Source of the DNA: Pseudobutyrivibrio ruminis CF1b
Lineage (GTDB): Bacteria > Bacillota > Clostridia > Lachnospirales > Lachnospiraceae
Direction: 5' to 3'
DNA length: 64,000 bases
Assembly (NCBI RefSeq): GCF_000424005.1
Contig: NZ_AUJB01000013.1
Coordinates: 62,001-126,000 of the forward strand
Notes under the pieces: generated by a model
The model's input: the letters and a program-made list of their open reading frames with translations, nothing else
Database searches by the model: none
Told to the model about the DNA's origin: nothing
Made by a program: the position numbers and the translations under genes
Part shown: piece by piece, positions 25,869 to 34,457 of the stretch
How the letters are laid out: each line of letters begins with the position of its first letter
How positions within the stretch are numbered: the first letter of the stretch is position 1

Positions 25869-26245
25869 TGGTTACATTACATAGTATTGAAAGAACAGCA
25901 GAAAGAACTGGATTGAATAGAAAAGCCTCTATTCGTATGATGGAAAATGCTTATAACAGAGGAATCGATGCGAATCAGTTTAGTACTGTAGAAAAGGAAT
26001 ACTTAGAAAGAAAAGCCTATGATGGAACAATAATAAAATATTATGCAGGATATTGCTTTATTTTTAGCTGTGAAGGTCTGTGTATCACAATGTATAAGGC
26101 TCCTACTTGGTTTGGCAAAAGACATTTTGATGGTAAAAATAGAATTCGTAACCTGAAGAAATACAATAAAAAATATTATTTTGACCAGTACAATGAAAGT
26201 ACTGATTGGGAGGGAATGCTGTATGGAAGCAAAACAAAAATTTGA
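25868..26245 (+). CDS. Hypothetical protein, RelE/DUF4258-like pattern
   Basis: 125 basic residues. The start (LHSIERTAERTGLNRKASIR) and later YYAGYCFIFSCEGLCITMYK vaguely resemble the BECR-fold/DUF4258 layout of an N-terminal HS.ER..ERG helix followed by a strand pair ending in an 'iTmY' strand, so a ribonuclease-toxin-like fold is possible. The resemblance is weak and the protein is longer than typical DUF4258. It overlaps the next gene by 23 bases. Function unknown. Confidence 0.55.
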   Translation: MVTLHSIERTAERTGLNRKASIRMMENAYNRGIDANQFSTVEKEYLERKAYDGTIIKYYAGYCFIFSCEGLCITMYKAPTWFGKRHFDGKNRIRNLKKYNKKYYFDQYNESTDWEGMLYGSKTKI

Positions 26246-27671
26246 AACCATTATTCAAAAAATAGAAAATTTAATACGCGAAGAAAAATATTTACAGGAC
26301 AAAGAAATTAGTAAGATAGCTTTTGAGGTAGTTAATGAAGTCCTAGATGAAAGAAGTCGAAATAACATTTTTAAATTTTTAATGGACAAAACTGTAATTC
26401 AATATATATCAGAACGACGTATGATGATTAGTTATAAAAAACTATTATCTAACGGGGATATTCATAAGACTTATCAGGAAGCTATAGACATATCAGGGAC
26501 AGGTACAGCTCAGGCTTTTTCTACTAAGTTTAAAAAAATATTTGGTATATCACCGAAAGAAGCGTTTGAGATAAATGATGGATTGAAGTATAAAGCTAGA
26601 CCATCATGGGATAGCCTTACTGAAAATGGAGTAGAAATGAAAATGGAAAATAGAGAAATAATAGTTACTGCTATTGATAATTCAAAAGATATTCAAAATT
26701 ACGTACGTGATTTAAAGGAGTTATATAGCTTCAATGATGAAGAAGCTCACTTGGCACAAAATTTATGGCTTGATGGTAAATCTTCATTGAAAGAATGTTT
26801 TCAATTTGTGGCTGATTATGTATATGACAAAACTGATTTGGAAAGAGATTATAGATTAAAAACAGATTTGGAAAATAATAAAGTCCAATATTTATATTTT
26901 AAAAAGGAATTAAATTTTGATCAGATATTTAGAATATTGTTACTGCAATACCTGGGATTTATAAAAAGACCTATAGAAGAATACGATGAAGATTATCTAA
27001 ATATTTGTTCTGAATACGAAGTGTATATTGTCGATAAACTAGAAACACTGGAGAAAAAGATTAAATATTATAAAAAAATGCGGGATGAAACATACACAAA
27101 GTACGATGCACAATTATATGGATTTTATGTATCAAATATTGGTTCTGCGGAGAAGGCTTTTAGGACAATCAAACCTGGAATCGTCAATGAAAGAAAGTTA
27201 GAAAAATATAAAGAACGTTTTGGGGCTGAAAAAAAGGTCAAAGAACGCCAAGATTTGGTTGGTTCAGAATATATAGAGTATGAATTCGAAGATAGAGTTG
27301 AAGAATGTACATCATATGACGAGGAAGAGTTTGATGATGACGGCTGGGTAGTCAACGAGCTAGAGCGTGATGTATATGATGATAATGAAATATATGCGTA
27401 TGATGAAGCATATGAGGAAGAACAAAATCGATATGAAGAATTTGAAAGGGCATGTGAAGCTGATTCTTGTTTATCTCAGGAAGAGATTGATAAGCAGAAG
27501 ACTGCAAGACGTCCATTCAGGATATTCTCTGATTTAGATGTCGAAGGTTATTGGAAAAATAGATGTAATACTAGAGGCGATTTAAAAGATCAGGATATAA
27601 ATATAGCTGATATTGATGGTTTAGATCCAAAAGATATGATGAATGGAATAGATGATTTGTTTGAGGAGTAA
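26223..27671 (+). CDS. Large protein with N-terminal AraC-type HTH and acidic tail
   Basis: 482 residues. Start at 26223 because GGGAGGGA (26208-26215) precedes it. Residues about 65-117 (MMISYKKLLSNGDIHKTYQE ... TKFKKIFGISPKEAF) match the second half of an AraC/XylS DNA-binding domain, including the signature FKKIFGISPKE. Residues 118-350 are helical with no recognised domain; about 355-425 is very Asp/Glu-rich (EEEFDDDGW, YDDNEIYAYDEAYEEEQ). No ligand-binding cupin. It is followed six bases later by a sigma region 4 protein, suggesting a two-protein transcription or DNA-binding module. Confidence 0.65.
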   Translation: MEAKQKFETIIQKIENLIREEKYLQDKEISKIAFEVVNEVLDERSRNNIFKFLMDKTVIQYISERRMMISYKKLLSNGDIHKTYQEAIDISGTGTAQAFSTKFKKIFGISPKEAFEINDGLKYKARPSWDSLTENGVEMKMENREIIVTAIDNSKDIQNYVRDLKELYSFNDEEAHLAQNLWLDGKSSLKECFQFVADYVYDKTDLERDYRLKTDLENNKVQYLYFKKELNFDQIFRILLLQYLGFIKRPIEEYDEDYLNICSEYEVYIVDKLETLEKKIKYYKKMRDETYTKYDAQLYGFYVSNIGSAEKAFRTIKPGIVNERKLEKYKERFGAEKKVKERQDLVGSEYIEYEFEDRVEECTSYDEEEFDDDGWVVNELERDVYDDNEIYAYDEAYEEEQNRYEEFERACEADSCLSQEEIDKQKTARRPFRIFSDLDVEGYWKNRCNTRGDLKDQDINIADIDGLDPKDMMNGIDDLFEE

Positions 27672-27676
27672 GGAAT

Positions 27677-28939
27677 ATGGAGTCCGTTAAGAATATAACA
27701 GAATTGATAAAGGCAATAACTTTAGGGGTAGACCCTACAACGGGAGAACGAGTAGATATTGAAATACTAAAGAAGGATAAAGATTTTCAGGATTCGTTAA
27801 GGGAATTGCTGAAAAAAGTTAACCTGTCACCAGGAAAAAGTATGTATACTGAAATGGAAGAAGCTTATCCTAATCATGTTATTATACAGCTTGAGAGATA
27901 TATGTATTGTGCTCATAATAGGTCAGCGTTCGTTTTAAATCAATTATTAGAGTATAGGCTGATAATAGATCGACTTGGACGTCCTACAACTGGAGGTCCA
28001 GATTATGACAAAATATCTAATGTTTTAAAAGCAGCTGGTGTGAGTTTTTTATGCGTAAGTAAGGGAGAGTTAGTTGAGGTCTTTAACGGCGAGAATCCAT
28101 TTGATAAATACAGGGTAGATGTATCCGACTATGAAGCACTAATTGAATCAATAGTAACTGAAACTGGTCTTGAAAATAATGATGAAATTACAGATAAAAA
28201 TACTGTGATGGAAAGCGATGAAAAAAAACATTTGTCAGAGGAAATAGAGAACAATAGAAAAAAGCAATATCCATATAATTTATTGGAAAAGATACTACCA
28301 GATCAAGAGATGTATCCTGAAGATATTGAGCAAAGAATTATGGCCATTATTGAAATAAAGAAAGATGGAAGATATGGAAGAGATTATGAATGTATTTTGA
28401 AATACTATAGAGACGGTATGACTTTAGCCGAAATAGGATATGAGTATACTTTGACAGGAGAGCGAGTACGGCAACTAATAGCACGAGGATTAAGAAGACT
28501 GAAATCAAAAGATAATATAAGATATTTGAATGGAAAAGCTGATACGCTGATAGTTCCAGCCGGAAAGATAAGCGCTAATATTTTGAGTTCAACTAGTGTA
28601 AATGTAGAAGCTATCCCATTTTATAATTCTAAAATTTCCGAAGATGCATTTTCTATTTCAAAAACTCTGATGGATTTGTTTAATCAAGGGATATCAGAAA
28701 AAAGACTTCAATATATAGATGTAATTCAATGGTTCTATTCAGTTGGAGACATAAATGTATATGAAGAAAATGGAAAAAATATTTATGTACCAACAGCACA
28801 AGGCGATTTACATGGAATAAAAAGAGGGATTGGTAAAACAGTATCTGGAAAAGAATTTTTCGGTATTTTGTTGGAACCAACTGGTCAAAAATATATTAGT
28901 GATAACCTTCACGAAATCATAAAATTTATTGATGAATAA
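27677..28939 (+). CDS. Sigma-70 region 4 domain protein of unknown role
   Basis: 420 residues. Residues about 237-285 (CILKYYRDGMTLAEIGYEYT, LTGERVRQLIARGLRRLKS) form a sigma region 4 helix-turn-helix, which normally reads the -35 element. No sigma region 2 is visible, so it is not a complete sigma factor. The N-terminal 180 residues and C-terminal 130 residues (SISKTLMDLFNQGISEKRLQ ... YISDNLHEIIKF) are unrecognised. Last gene of the four-gene unit, preceded by AGGAAT and followed by a hairpin at 28948. Confidence 0.65.
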   Translation: MESVKNITELIKAITLGVDPTTGERVDIEILKKDKDFQDSLRELLKKVNLSPGKSMYTEMEEAYPNHVIIQLERYMYCAHNRSAFVLNQLLEYRLIIDRLGRPTTGGPDYDKISNVLKAAGVSFLCVSKGELVEVFNGENPFDKYRVDVSDYEALIESIVTETGLENNDEITDKNTVMESDEKKHLSEEIENNRKKQYPYNLLEKILPDQEMYPEDIEQRIMAIIEIKKDGRYGRDYECILKYYRDGMTLAEIGYEYTLTGERVRQLIARGLRRLKSKDNIRYLNGKADTLIVPAGKISANILSSTSVNVEAIPFYNSKISEDAFSISKTLMDLFNQGISEKRLQYIDVIQWFYSVGDINVYEENGKNIYVPTAQGDLHGIKRGIGKTVSGKEFFGILLEPTGQKYISDNLHEIIKFIDE

Positions 28940-28947
28940 CTTAATTA

Positions 28948-28979
28948 AAGCCTCGAAGTCAACAAAGGCTTCGAGGCTT
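28948..28979. terminator. Hairpin closing the island operon
   Basis: Perfect 11-bp stem AAGCCTCGAAG / CTTCGAGGCTT with a 10-base loop; weak T run. It also faces the leftward chemoreceptor gene. Confidence 0.75.
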
Positions 28980-29037
28980 ATTAAAATCTGTATTTTAGGA
29001 CTTTTTATATGCTGCTAAAGGATAAAGCTCACAAGAT

Positions 29038-30576
29038 TTAGCTATTTAATAATTTAGAAATTTCATCCACCATATCGTTAATAGTTTTGGCTTGATTAGC
29101 AACTTCTTCTGTATTTTTAGCATTGCTTTCAGCCATAGCTCTTATAGAAACGAATTGTTGATTTTCATCTCTAATACTTTCGGCAATATCCTGATTGATA
29201 TCTACAGTTTGTTTTATGATATCAGATTGACGCTTGATGGCTTTGTTCATTTCTGAAACCGCAGCAACAGAATCATTAAGCATTACACTCATGTCTGCTA
29301 CATCGCCAAAGACCTTCTTGAATTGTTCATTTTGTTCTTCAAGCTTTGAGGCGTTTTTCTCAACCTGGCTTGTAATTTCCCTTACATTCATTTGAACTCT
29401 ATCAATTACTTCGCCAACATCATTTAATGAATTTGATGTACTTTCTGCAAGTTTACCAACTTCTGTTGCCACAACTGCAAAACCCTTTCCAGCTTCACCT
29501 GCACGTGCTGCCTCGATTGACGCATTCAAAGCAAGTAAACTGATTGAAGAAGATATTCCCTGAATAAGTTCCAATGTAGTTCCGATTTCTTCAACTGCAT
29601 TTGACAGACGTTCTGCAATATCTGTTGTGGTGGCCATTGAATCTGAAACATCAGAGTTAATTCCTTGTAAATCATTAAGAGCTTTTTCATTTTCGTTTGA
29701 TTTAACAAGTAAATTATCTGAGGTATTTTCAACCTTCTCAACATTTTCGATTACAATACTTTCTACATCACTTAGTTCTGAAAGATTTGCCATACTGTCA
29801 TCAGCTTTGGTACCAAGCATATTACTATTCTCTACTAAATCATCACTTGTGGCTGATAATTCTTCAGCTGAAGCACTTTCATTTGAGGCGATATCAAGTA
29901 GTGTAGTACCTGCTGAAACCATCTTTTCAGAAATAGACTTTACAGCATTCATTACACCAACAACCTTCTTGTTGTTTTCTTCAAGTTCATCTTTTTTAGC
30001 ATTTACAAGGAAATAAGAAACAAAGAAAACAAACAATGTTATGCCGGCCAAAGATATAGTTAATCCAACAATACACATTATTATATCAGTCACATATAAT
30101 TCGTCTTTTGCAGGAAGAAGTTGTGAGCCTCGAACTATCCATCCACTAATAAGGGAAATAATACAAATTCCACCGGTTAACAATACCTGTTTTATATCAA
30201 GGAAAAATCCGATTAGTGTAAGAAAGAATGCTAAGAATCCCCAGAAATTTCTAGTTGGACACATATAAACAATATAAGTCCATTGAATAATAAGTACGCC
30301 GGAACAAAAAATTTTGCCTAGCTGTAATTTTCCATCTATTAGATAGCCCTCTTCATTAAATGATGTTTTTAGTATAAGCATTCCACAAATTAAAAAACAA
30401 ACATCCATAAGGGCGAAACAGATTACAGCAATCCATTGCATATCTTTGTAAAAGCCTAACAATTTCTCAGTAATGAACATACATGTTGCAAACATACATG
30501 CTCCTGTCAACGCTATAATGCCCCATTTAAATACCGCTGAAAGATATACTTCGAATGCTGATTTCTTACTACTCAT
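29038..30576 (-). CDS. Methyl-accepting chemotaxis protein, multi-span membrane type
   Basis: 512 residues. About six membrane helices within residues 10-205 with almost no extracellular loop domain, then a long cytoplasmic coiled coil with the conserved hairpin tip [20 protein letters not shown] (about residue 355) that binds CheA/CheW. No HAMP domain evident. It therefore senses within or at the membrane, perhaps energy state or a hydrophobic ligand. The ATG at 30576 is chosen over a TTG six bases earlier because AAGGAGG sits at proper spacing. Single-gene unit. Confidence 0.9.
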   Translation of the reverse strand: MSSKKSAFEVYLSAVFKWGIIALTGACMFATCMFITEKLLGFYKDMQWIAVICFALMDVCFLICGMLILKTSFNEEGYLIDGKLQLGKIFCSGVLIIQWTYIVYMCPTRNFWGFLAFFLTLIGFFLDIKQVLLTGGICIISLISGWIVRGSQLLPAKDELYVTDIIMCIVGLTISLAGITLFVFFVSYFLVNAKKDELEENNKKVVGVMNAVKSISEKMVSAGTTLLDIASNESASAEELSATSDDLVENSNMLGTKADDSMANLSELSDVESIVIENVEKVENTSDNLLVKSNENEKALNDLQGINSDVSDSMATTTDIAERLSNAVEEIGTTLELIQGISSSISLLALNASIEAARAGEAGKGFAVVATEVGKLAESTSNSLNDVGEVIDRVQMNVREITSQVEKNASKLEEQNEQFKKVFGDVADMSVMLNDSVAAVSEMNKAIKRQSDIIKQTVDINQDIAESIRDENQQFVSIRAMAESNAKNTEEVANQAKTINDMVDEISKLLNS

Positions 30577-30582
30577 GTACAA

Positions 30583-30889
30583 AACCTCCTTACATCATCA
30601 TTTAAAGTAATTTTATCAGCAGATTATGATAAAAGTGTTAAACATTATCCTAAAACTTGTAGGATAATTAAAAAGAAGACCTCTTGTTGACTAAATAAGA
30701 AGCCTTCATTTTTGATCAAAGTATTCCAATTTGTTGATTGCAACTAACGTTAGCATAGACTAACACAATGTGATATTATTAGTTAAGAGATAGATAAATA
30801 GTATAATGTGCATTTACTTCATGTAATATGCATTATTACAGTTTCTGCTTTTTTAGCATGGATATGTTTACTATTTAGGTAGGAAAGCT
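30583..30889. promoter_or_regulatory. Intergenic region with a candidate operator
   Basis: The 307 bases between the divergently transcribed chemoreceptor and hydrolase genes hold no gene. An imperfect hairpin (GAAGACCTCTT / AAGAAGCCTTC) with T run lies near 30670-30715. At 30744-30753 there is a perfect palindrome CTAACGTTAG, followed by another CTAAC at 30760-30764 on the same strand; spaced TAAC half-sites of this type are common regulator sites. Confidence 0.4.
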
Positions 30890-31633
30890 ATGACAATACA
30901 TGAATTTGGTAAAGAAAATGACAAGATAATGGTGTTGCTTCATCCTGCAGTTGTGATGTGGGATTTCTTTGAGTATGTTATACCAGCGCTTGAAAAAAAG
31001 TATCATCTGATTATTCCTGCAATTCCAGGTTATGATCCGGATGTAAAAAGTGATTTTACAAGTGTAGAAGATATAGCAGAAGAGTTAGAAATATGGCTCA
31101 CTGCGAAGGGGATAACGCAGGTTGATTGTATTTATGGTTGCTCTATGGGAGGAGCCTTTATTACAAAACTATTATCAAATGGAGTGATTAATTTTAATCG
31201 AGCTGTGATTGATGGAGGAATTACGCCGTACCAGTTGCCATGGATAGTGACTAGATTTATTCTTCTCAGAGACTTTTTGATGATATCCATAGGAAAAATA
31301 GGTGGAGTGAAGCTTTTGGAAAAAGCATTTGCAACTGATAATCTTTCTGAGGAAGATATACAGTACGAAGCAAAGGTTTTAGAAATGATAAGCTACAAGA
31401 CTATCTGGAGAACCTTTGATTCTACAGATAATTATTCTATGCCAAAGATAGTAACTACAGATTGTCCGAAAATAGAGTACTGGTATGGTGATGGTGAAGA
31501 GAAGCAAAGAAAGTGGGATATAGATTATATCAAAAAGGTATTTCCAAATACCGTATTTAAGAAGTTTGATAATGCAGGTCATGCAAGTTTGGCTCCATTT
31601 CAGCCAGAAAGATTTGTTGAATCTATTATTTAA
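30890..31633 (+). CDS. Alpha/beta-fold hydrolase
   Basis: 247 residues. The nucleophile elbow GCSMGG (Ser about residue 86), an HPAVVMWDFF oxyanion-type segment and a C-terminal NAGHAS histidine complete the Ser-His-Asp triad expected of this fold. Likely an esterase or lipase-like enzyme; substrate unknown. The weak AGGAAAG ribosome site follows a region with TAAC palindromes. Its stop overlaps by four bases the stop of the convergent SGNH gene. Confidence 0.85.
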   Translation: MTIHEFGKENDKIMVLLHPAVVMWDFFEYVIPALEKKYHLIIPAIPGYDPDVKSDFTSVEDIAEELEIWLTAKGITQVDCIYGCSMGGAFITKLLSNGVINFNRAVIDGGITPYQLPWIVTRFILLRDFLMISIGKIGGVKLLEKAFATDNLSEEDIQYEAKVLEMISYKTIWRTFDSTDNYSMPKIVTTDCPKIEYWYGDGEEKQRKWDIDYIKKVFPNTVFKKFDNAGHASLAPFQPERFVESII

Positions 31634-32208
31634 ATTGTTGTAGATAAAACTTCCAATAGAGATTCGGCAAACTTTTTATGCCCATCAATTGAAAAATGAA
31701 CGCCGTCGTAACCCATCTCTATATTCCATTTTCCAGCATCGATAGCATTTATGTTATGTTCCTTTGCTAGTTTCATATAGCCTTCATTCATTTTTTTGCT
31801 ACAGTCATGATATAGTTCCATTTCAGAATCTGACGCACTGATATATGGTGGTGCTATAAGGATAAAATTAGCAAGGCAGTTTTGATTAACATAATCAAGA
31901 ATGTCATCCAATCTCTGTAGTGTGGCTTCTACATCTGGATGATTTGTAAGTAGAATATCATTGGTACCAAGCATCATTACAAAGACATCATCTTTGGTTA
32001 GACTTTGAATGGTTGTTGTGAAATAGCCGTAGCCTAACTCTGGCAACATTCGTCCATTCATTCCTTCCTCGATGACATCATAGTTATCTTTTAGGGCTTC
32101 CTTTACATGTGTAGTCCAACGTATTTCTGCTGGATATCTACCACCCAAGAAGCCTCTTGGATCATATCCGTATGTATTTGAATCTCCAAATAGAATTAGT
32201 TTTTTCAT
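31630..32208 (-). CDS. SGNH/GDSL hydrolase
   Basis: 192 residues, single domain, no signal peptide (cytoplasmic). Block I LILFGDSNTYGYDPRG (catalytic Ser10), block III MMLGTNDIL, block V GYDGVHFSIDGHKKFA (Asp and His). Such enzymes deacetylate or deacylate sugars and small esters. Its ATG overlaps the upstream esterase gene's stop by four bases (ATGA), so the two are coupled. With the GH43 and PL9 genes elsewhere in the window, a role in removing acetyl groups from plant oligosaccharides is plausible but inferred. Confidence 0.85.
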   Translation of the reverse strand: MKKLILFGDSNTYGYDPRGFLGGRYPAEIRWTTHVKEALKDNYDVIEEGMNGRMLPELGYGYFTTTIQSLTKDDVFVMMLGTNDILLTNHPDVEATLQRLDDILDYVNQNCLANFILIAPPYISASDSEMELYHDCSKKMNEGYMKLAKEHNINAIDAGKWNIEMGYDGVHFSIDGHKKFAESLLEVLSTTI

Positions 32209-32894
32209 TGATTTACCTCATTTGACACCCAGGTGAAGCCTTTTGCTGTACGGATATCAGCCTCTTTAAAGTGATTGCCTTCATTCCACTCTAGGGTAGA
32301 ATCTAATTCTTTTGATTGATAGTAATCACTGAGCTCTCTAATACATTTACCTACAGTAGACATAATAGGGTTTCTAGCTTTCTCTTCCTTATCACCTAAA
32401 CTTAGATAGATATGTTTGACGCAAATATCTTCGCTCTTAGCATACTCAAGAAAATTAGGGAACCATACTGAAGGAGAAGCTGCAGCTATTGCTGTGAAAG
32501 CATTTGTTTGGTAGGCACTCCAAAGAGCAAATAATCCTGCAAGAGAATAGCCCCCTAAAATGAGAGGGGTATTTTGTGGCATACCATATTTTGTCTTTAC
32601 TGCAGGAATGAGCTCATTTATCACAAAGGCAAGTGTTCCTTTAGCCCCGTCACCAAAACCTTCTTTTCCAAACACGGGTGGTGCAGGCCAAGGAGATAAG
32701 TCTTTATTCCAGTCATTGACGCTAAAGGCAACAAGAATAAAAGGTTTATCTGTATGCTCTGTGATATATTTTGTTTCAGAGTCTAGCATCTCGTAATCAT
32801 GGGAGTCTACTGGCTGAACAAGTACAACCTCTGGGGCTTCATCCATAAATGCTATGCAGTTCGTTGTTTGTATTTGAAAATTCTCTTTAACCAT
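32205..32894 (-). CDS. Esterase, alpha/beta-hydrolase fold
   Basis: 229 residues. GGYSLAGLFALWSAY carries the nucleophilic serine (about residue 122), HIYLSLGDKEEKARNP the likely aspartate region and WNEGNHFKEAD the histidine. The layout is like esterase D/enterochelin-esterase-type enzymes (COG2819). No signal peptide. First gene of a coupled pair with the SGNH hydrolase. Ribosome site is not obvious. Substrate unknown. Confidence 0.8.
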   Translation of the reverse strand: MVKENFQIQTTNCIAFMDEAPEVVLVQPVDSHDYEMLDSETKYITEHTDKPFILVAFSVNDWNKDLSPWPAPPVFGKEGFGDGAKGTLAFVINELIPAVKTKYGMPQNTPLILGGYSLAGLFALWSAYQTNAFTAIAAASPSVWFPNFLEYAKSEDICVKHIYLSLGDKEEKARNPIMSTVGKCIRELSDYYQSKELDSTLEWNEGNHFKEADIRTAKGFTWVSNEVNQ

Positions 32895-33191
32895 TTCAAA
32901 ACTCCATATGAATTATATTTGATAGATTGACAAGATTGACACTTTCATGCGCTTTCTTGCAATAATCCCAGTAAAATCAAGGCCTCCGAGGTGTCCTATT
33001 CTAAGCTCATTGATTTAGAGTACCAGCCTTGTGCTTGTTGTAATAATGATAGCAGATATTTAAAGCTTTGGTTAAAGTTCTTTGAGGGTATGCCCTGTAT
33101 CCATTTCCCCTCTTGTCTTCATCAAGGTAGTGGCTTTTATAGAAGTGAAGATTTACAATAATTAATAGGATGAAGGAAAGGGAGAAGGGGC

Positions 33192-34334
33192 ATGATTAGT
33201 AAGCTTTTAGCGGAAAAGTTTATTGAACAAGTAACAGAATACACTTCATATAATGTAAACATTATGGATGAAGATGGTGTGATAATAGCAAGCAGAAACA
33301 GTGAGCGTGTGGGGCAGTATCACGAGATTGCTTACAGAATTGTCCATGGGGAAGAGGACATAGTTGATACTACAACCATCGAACAATTTCCCAATGTTCT
33401 TCCAGGCATAAACATGGTAATAGAGATGGATGGAAGGCGCGAGGGAGTAGTTGGTGTTACTGGAGAGCCAGAGGAAATCAGACCTGTTGCAATGATTGTA
33501 AAGATGGCAATTCAGTCTATGCTTCGATATGAAAAACAACAAGAAAAGGCCAGACTACGTGAAAATCGAAAAGAGCGTTTTATCCATATGTTAACTGAGG
33601 TTGAGTATGCGGACTCGGAAGAAATCCGAGAGTTGGCTGAGGAACTTGGATATCCTGAAGAAAGAATTAGAATTCCTATCTTAGCTATTATGGATGGGGT
33701 TAATGCATCTGACTTTTTAGTGCATCTTAAAAAGAGTCCTTATCATACTTTAAAAGATGTTTCTTTGGCACTTGATGAAAAGAGAGTCATCATATTTAAG
33801 ACCATGCCTGACACAGTTAGCGAACTGTTCTCTGATTACAAATACATAGTTGGAGAGTATTTAAGTCCAGTTCTTAGATGGATGAAAGAAAACGATACTC
33901 AGGCAAAGTTCTATATTGGCAGTTTTCAAGATTCTTATGCACGATATTACTATGCATACAGACATTGCAGATGGTTACAGGAATATATAAAAACAGATGG
34001 AAGTTCTGTTTTCTTCTATGATCATGTAGGAGAGTATTTGCATTTCATTACTCCAATGAGAGATATGGCTAACATGTTTTATATCTTTGAAAGTAAATTT
34101 CCAGAGGGAAAGATTGATGATTTCATAGAGACAGTTGGAGCTTTAATTAGAAACAACTTTAACTTTAATAAAGCAGCCCAGGAATTATTCATACATAAAA
34201 ACACATTGGTTTATCGATACAATAAGTATAAGGAATTAATGGATATCGACCCAGTGGCAAAAGCTTCTGATAGAAGCTTTTTAGAGAGTTTCTACACCTA
34301 TTTGTATAGGAAGAGGAACAAATACAATATATAA
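33192..34334 (+). CDS. cdaR: CdaR-family sugar-diacid regulator
   Basis: Transcription activator, 380 residues. The N-terminal sugar-diacid recognition domain (about 1-115: MISKLLAEKFIEQVTEYTSY ... INMVIEMDGRREGVVGVTG) senses glucarate, galactarate or glycerate in relatives. A GGDEF-like middle and a C-terminal PucR-type helix-turn-helix (NFNKAAQELFIHKNTLVYRY, about residue 325) follow. It precedes the GntP permease and glycerate kinase genes, its likely targets. GGGAGAAGGGG ribosome site. Confidence 0.88.
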   Translation: MISKLLAEKFIEQVTEYTSYNVNIMDEDGVIIASRNSERVGQYHEIAYRIVHGEEDIVDTTTIEQFPNVLPGINMVIEMDGRREGVVGVTGEPEEIRPVAMIVKMAIQSMLRYEKQQEKARLRENRKERFIHMLTEVEYADSEEIRELAEELGYPEERIRIPILAIMDGVNASDFLVHLKKSPYHTLKDVSLALDEKRVIIFKTMPDTVSELFSDYKYIVGEYLSPVLRWMKENDTQAKFYIGSFQDSYARYYYAYRHCRWLQEYIKTDGSSVFFYDHVGEYLHFITPMRDMANMFYIFESKFPEGKIDDFIETVGALIRNNFNFNKAAQELFIHKNTLVYRYNKYKELMDIDPVAKASDRSFLESFYTYLYRKRNKYNI

Positions 34335-34338
34335 TGTG

Positions 34339-34355
34339 TTGTGTTCTCAACACAA
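34339..34355. promoter_or_regulatory. Palindrome, candidate CdaR site
   Basis: TTGTGTTCTCAACACAA, a perfect 7-bp inverted repeat with a CTC centre. It lies just upstream of the -35 box of the gntP-like promoter, a place fit for an activator. Confidence 0.5.
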
Positions 34356-34371
34356 AAAATTAATACTCTTT

Positions 34372-34401
34372 TTGTAACGATAGTACATTAAATTCTATAT
34401 T
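34372..34401 (+). promoter_or_regulatory. Promoter of the GntP/glycerate kinase operon
   Basis: TTGTAA, 18-base spacer, TATATT, 57 bases before the permease ATG. Confidence 0.6.
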
Positions 34402-34451
34402 GCCCTCCCGTATCATAAAAGTATCTTATAAACGCTTTAAGAAGGGAGGGC
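34402..34451 (+). promoter_or_regulatory. Inverted repeat covering the permease ribosome site
   Basis: GCCCTCCC (34402-34409) is perfectly complementary to GGGAGGGC (34444-34451), which contains the ribosome-binding purines of the permease gene at 34458. If the transcript begins upstream of 34402, the site would be hidden in an 8-bp stem. Confidence 0.4.
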
Positions 34452-34457
34452 GGTTCC

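Noticed and set aside
22674-28980. Complete mobile element or prophage
   Set aside because: No integrase, transposase, relaxase, structural phage gene or direct-repeat ends could be found; the region is only called an AT-rich accessory island.
32895-33191. Gene or regulatory element in the gap before cdaR
   Set aside because: No frame with a ribosome site and no convincing promoter or hairpin could be found in these 297 bases.
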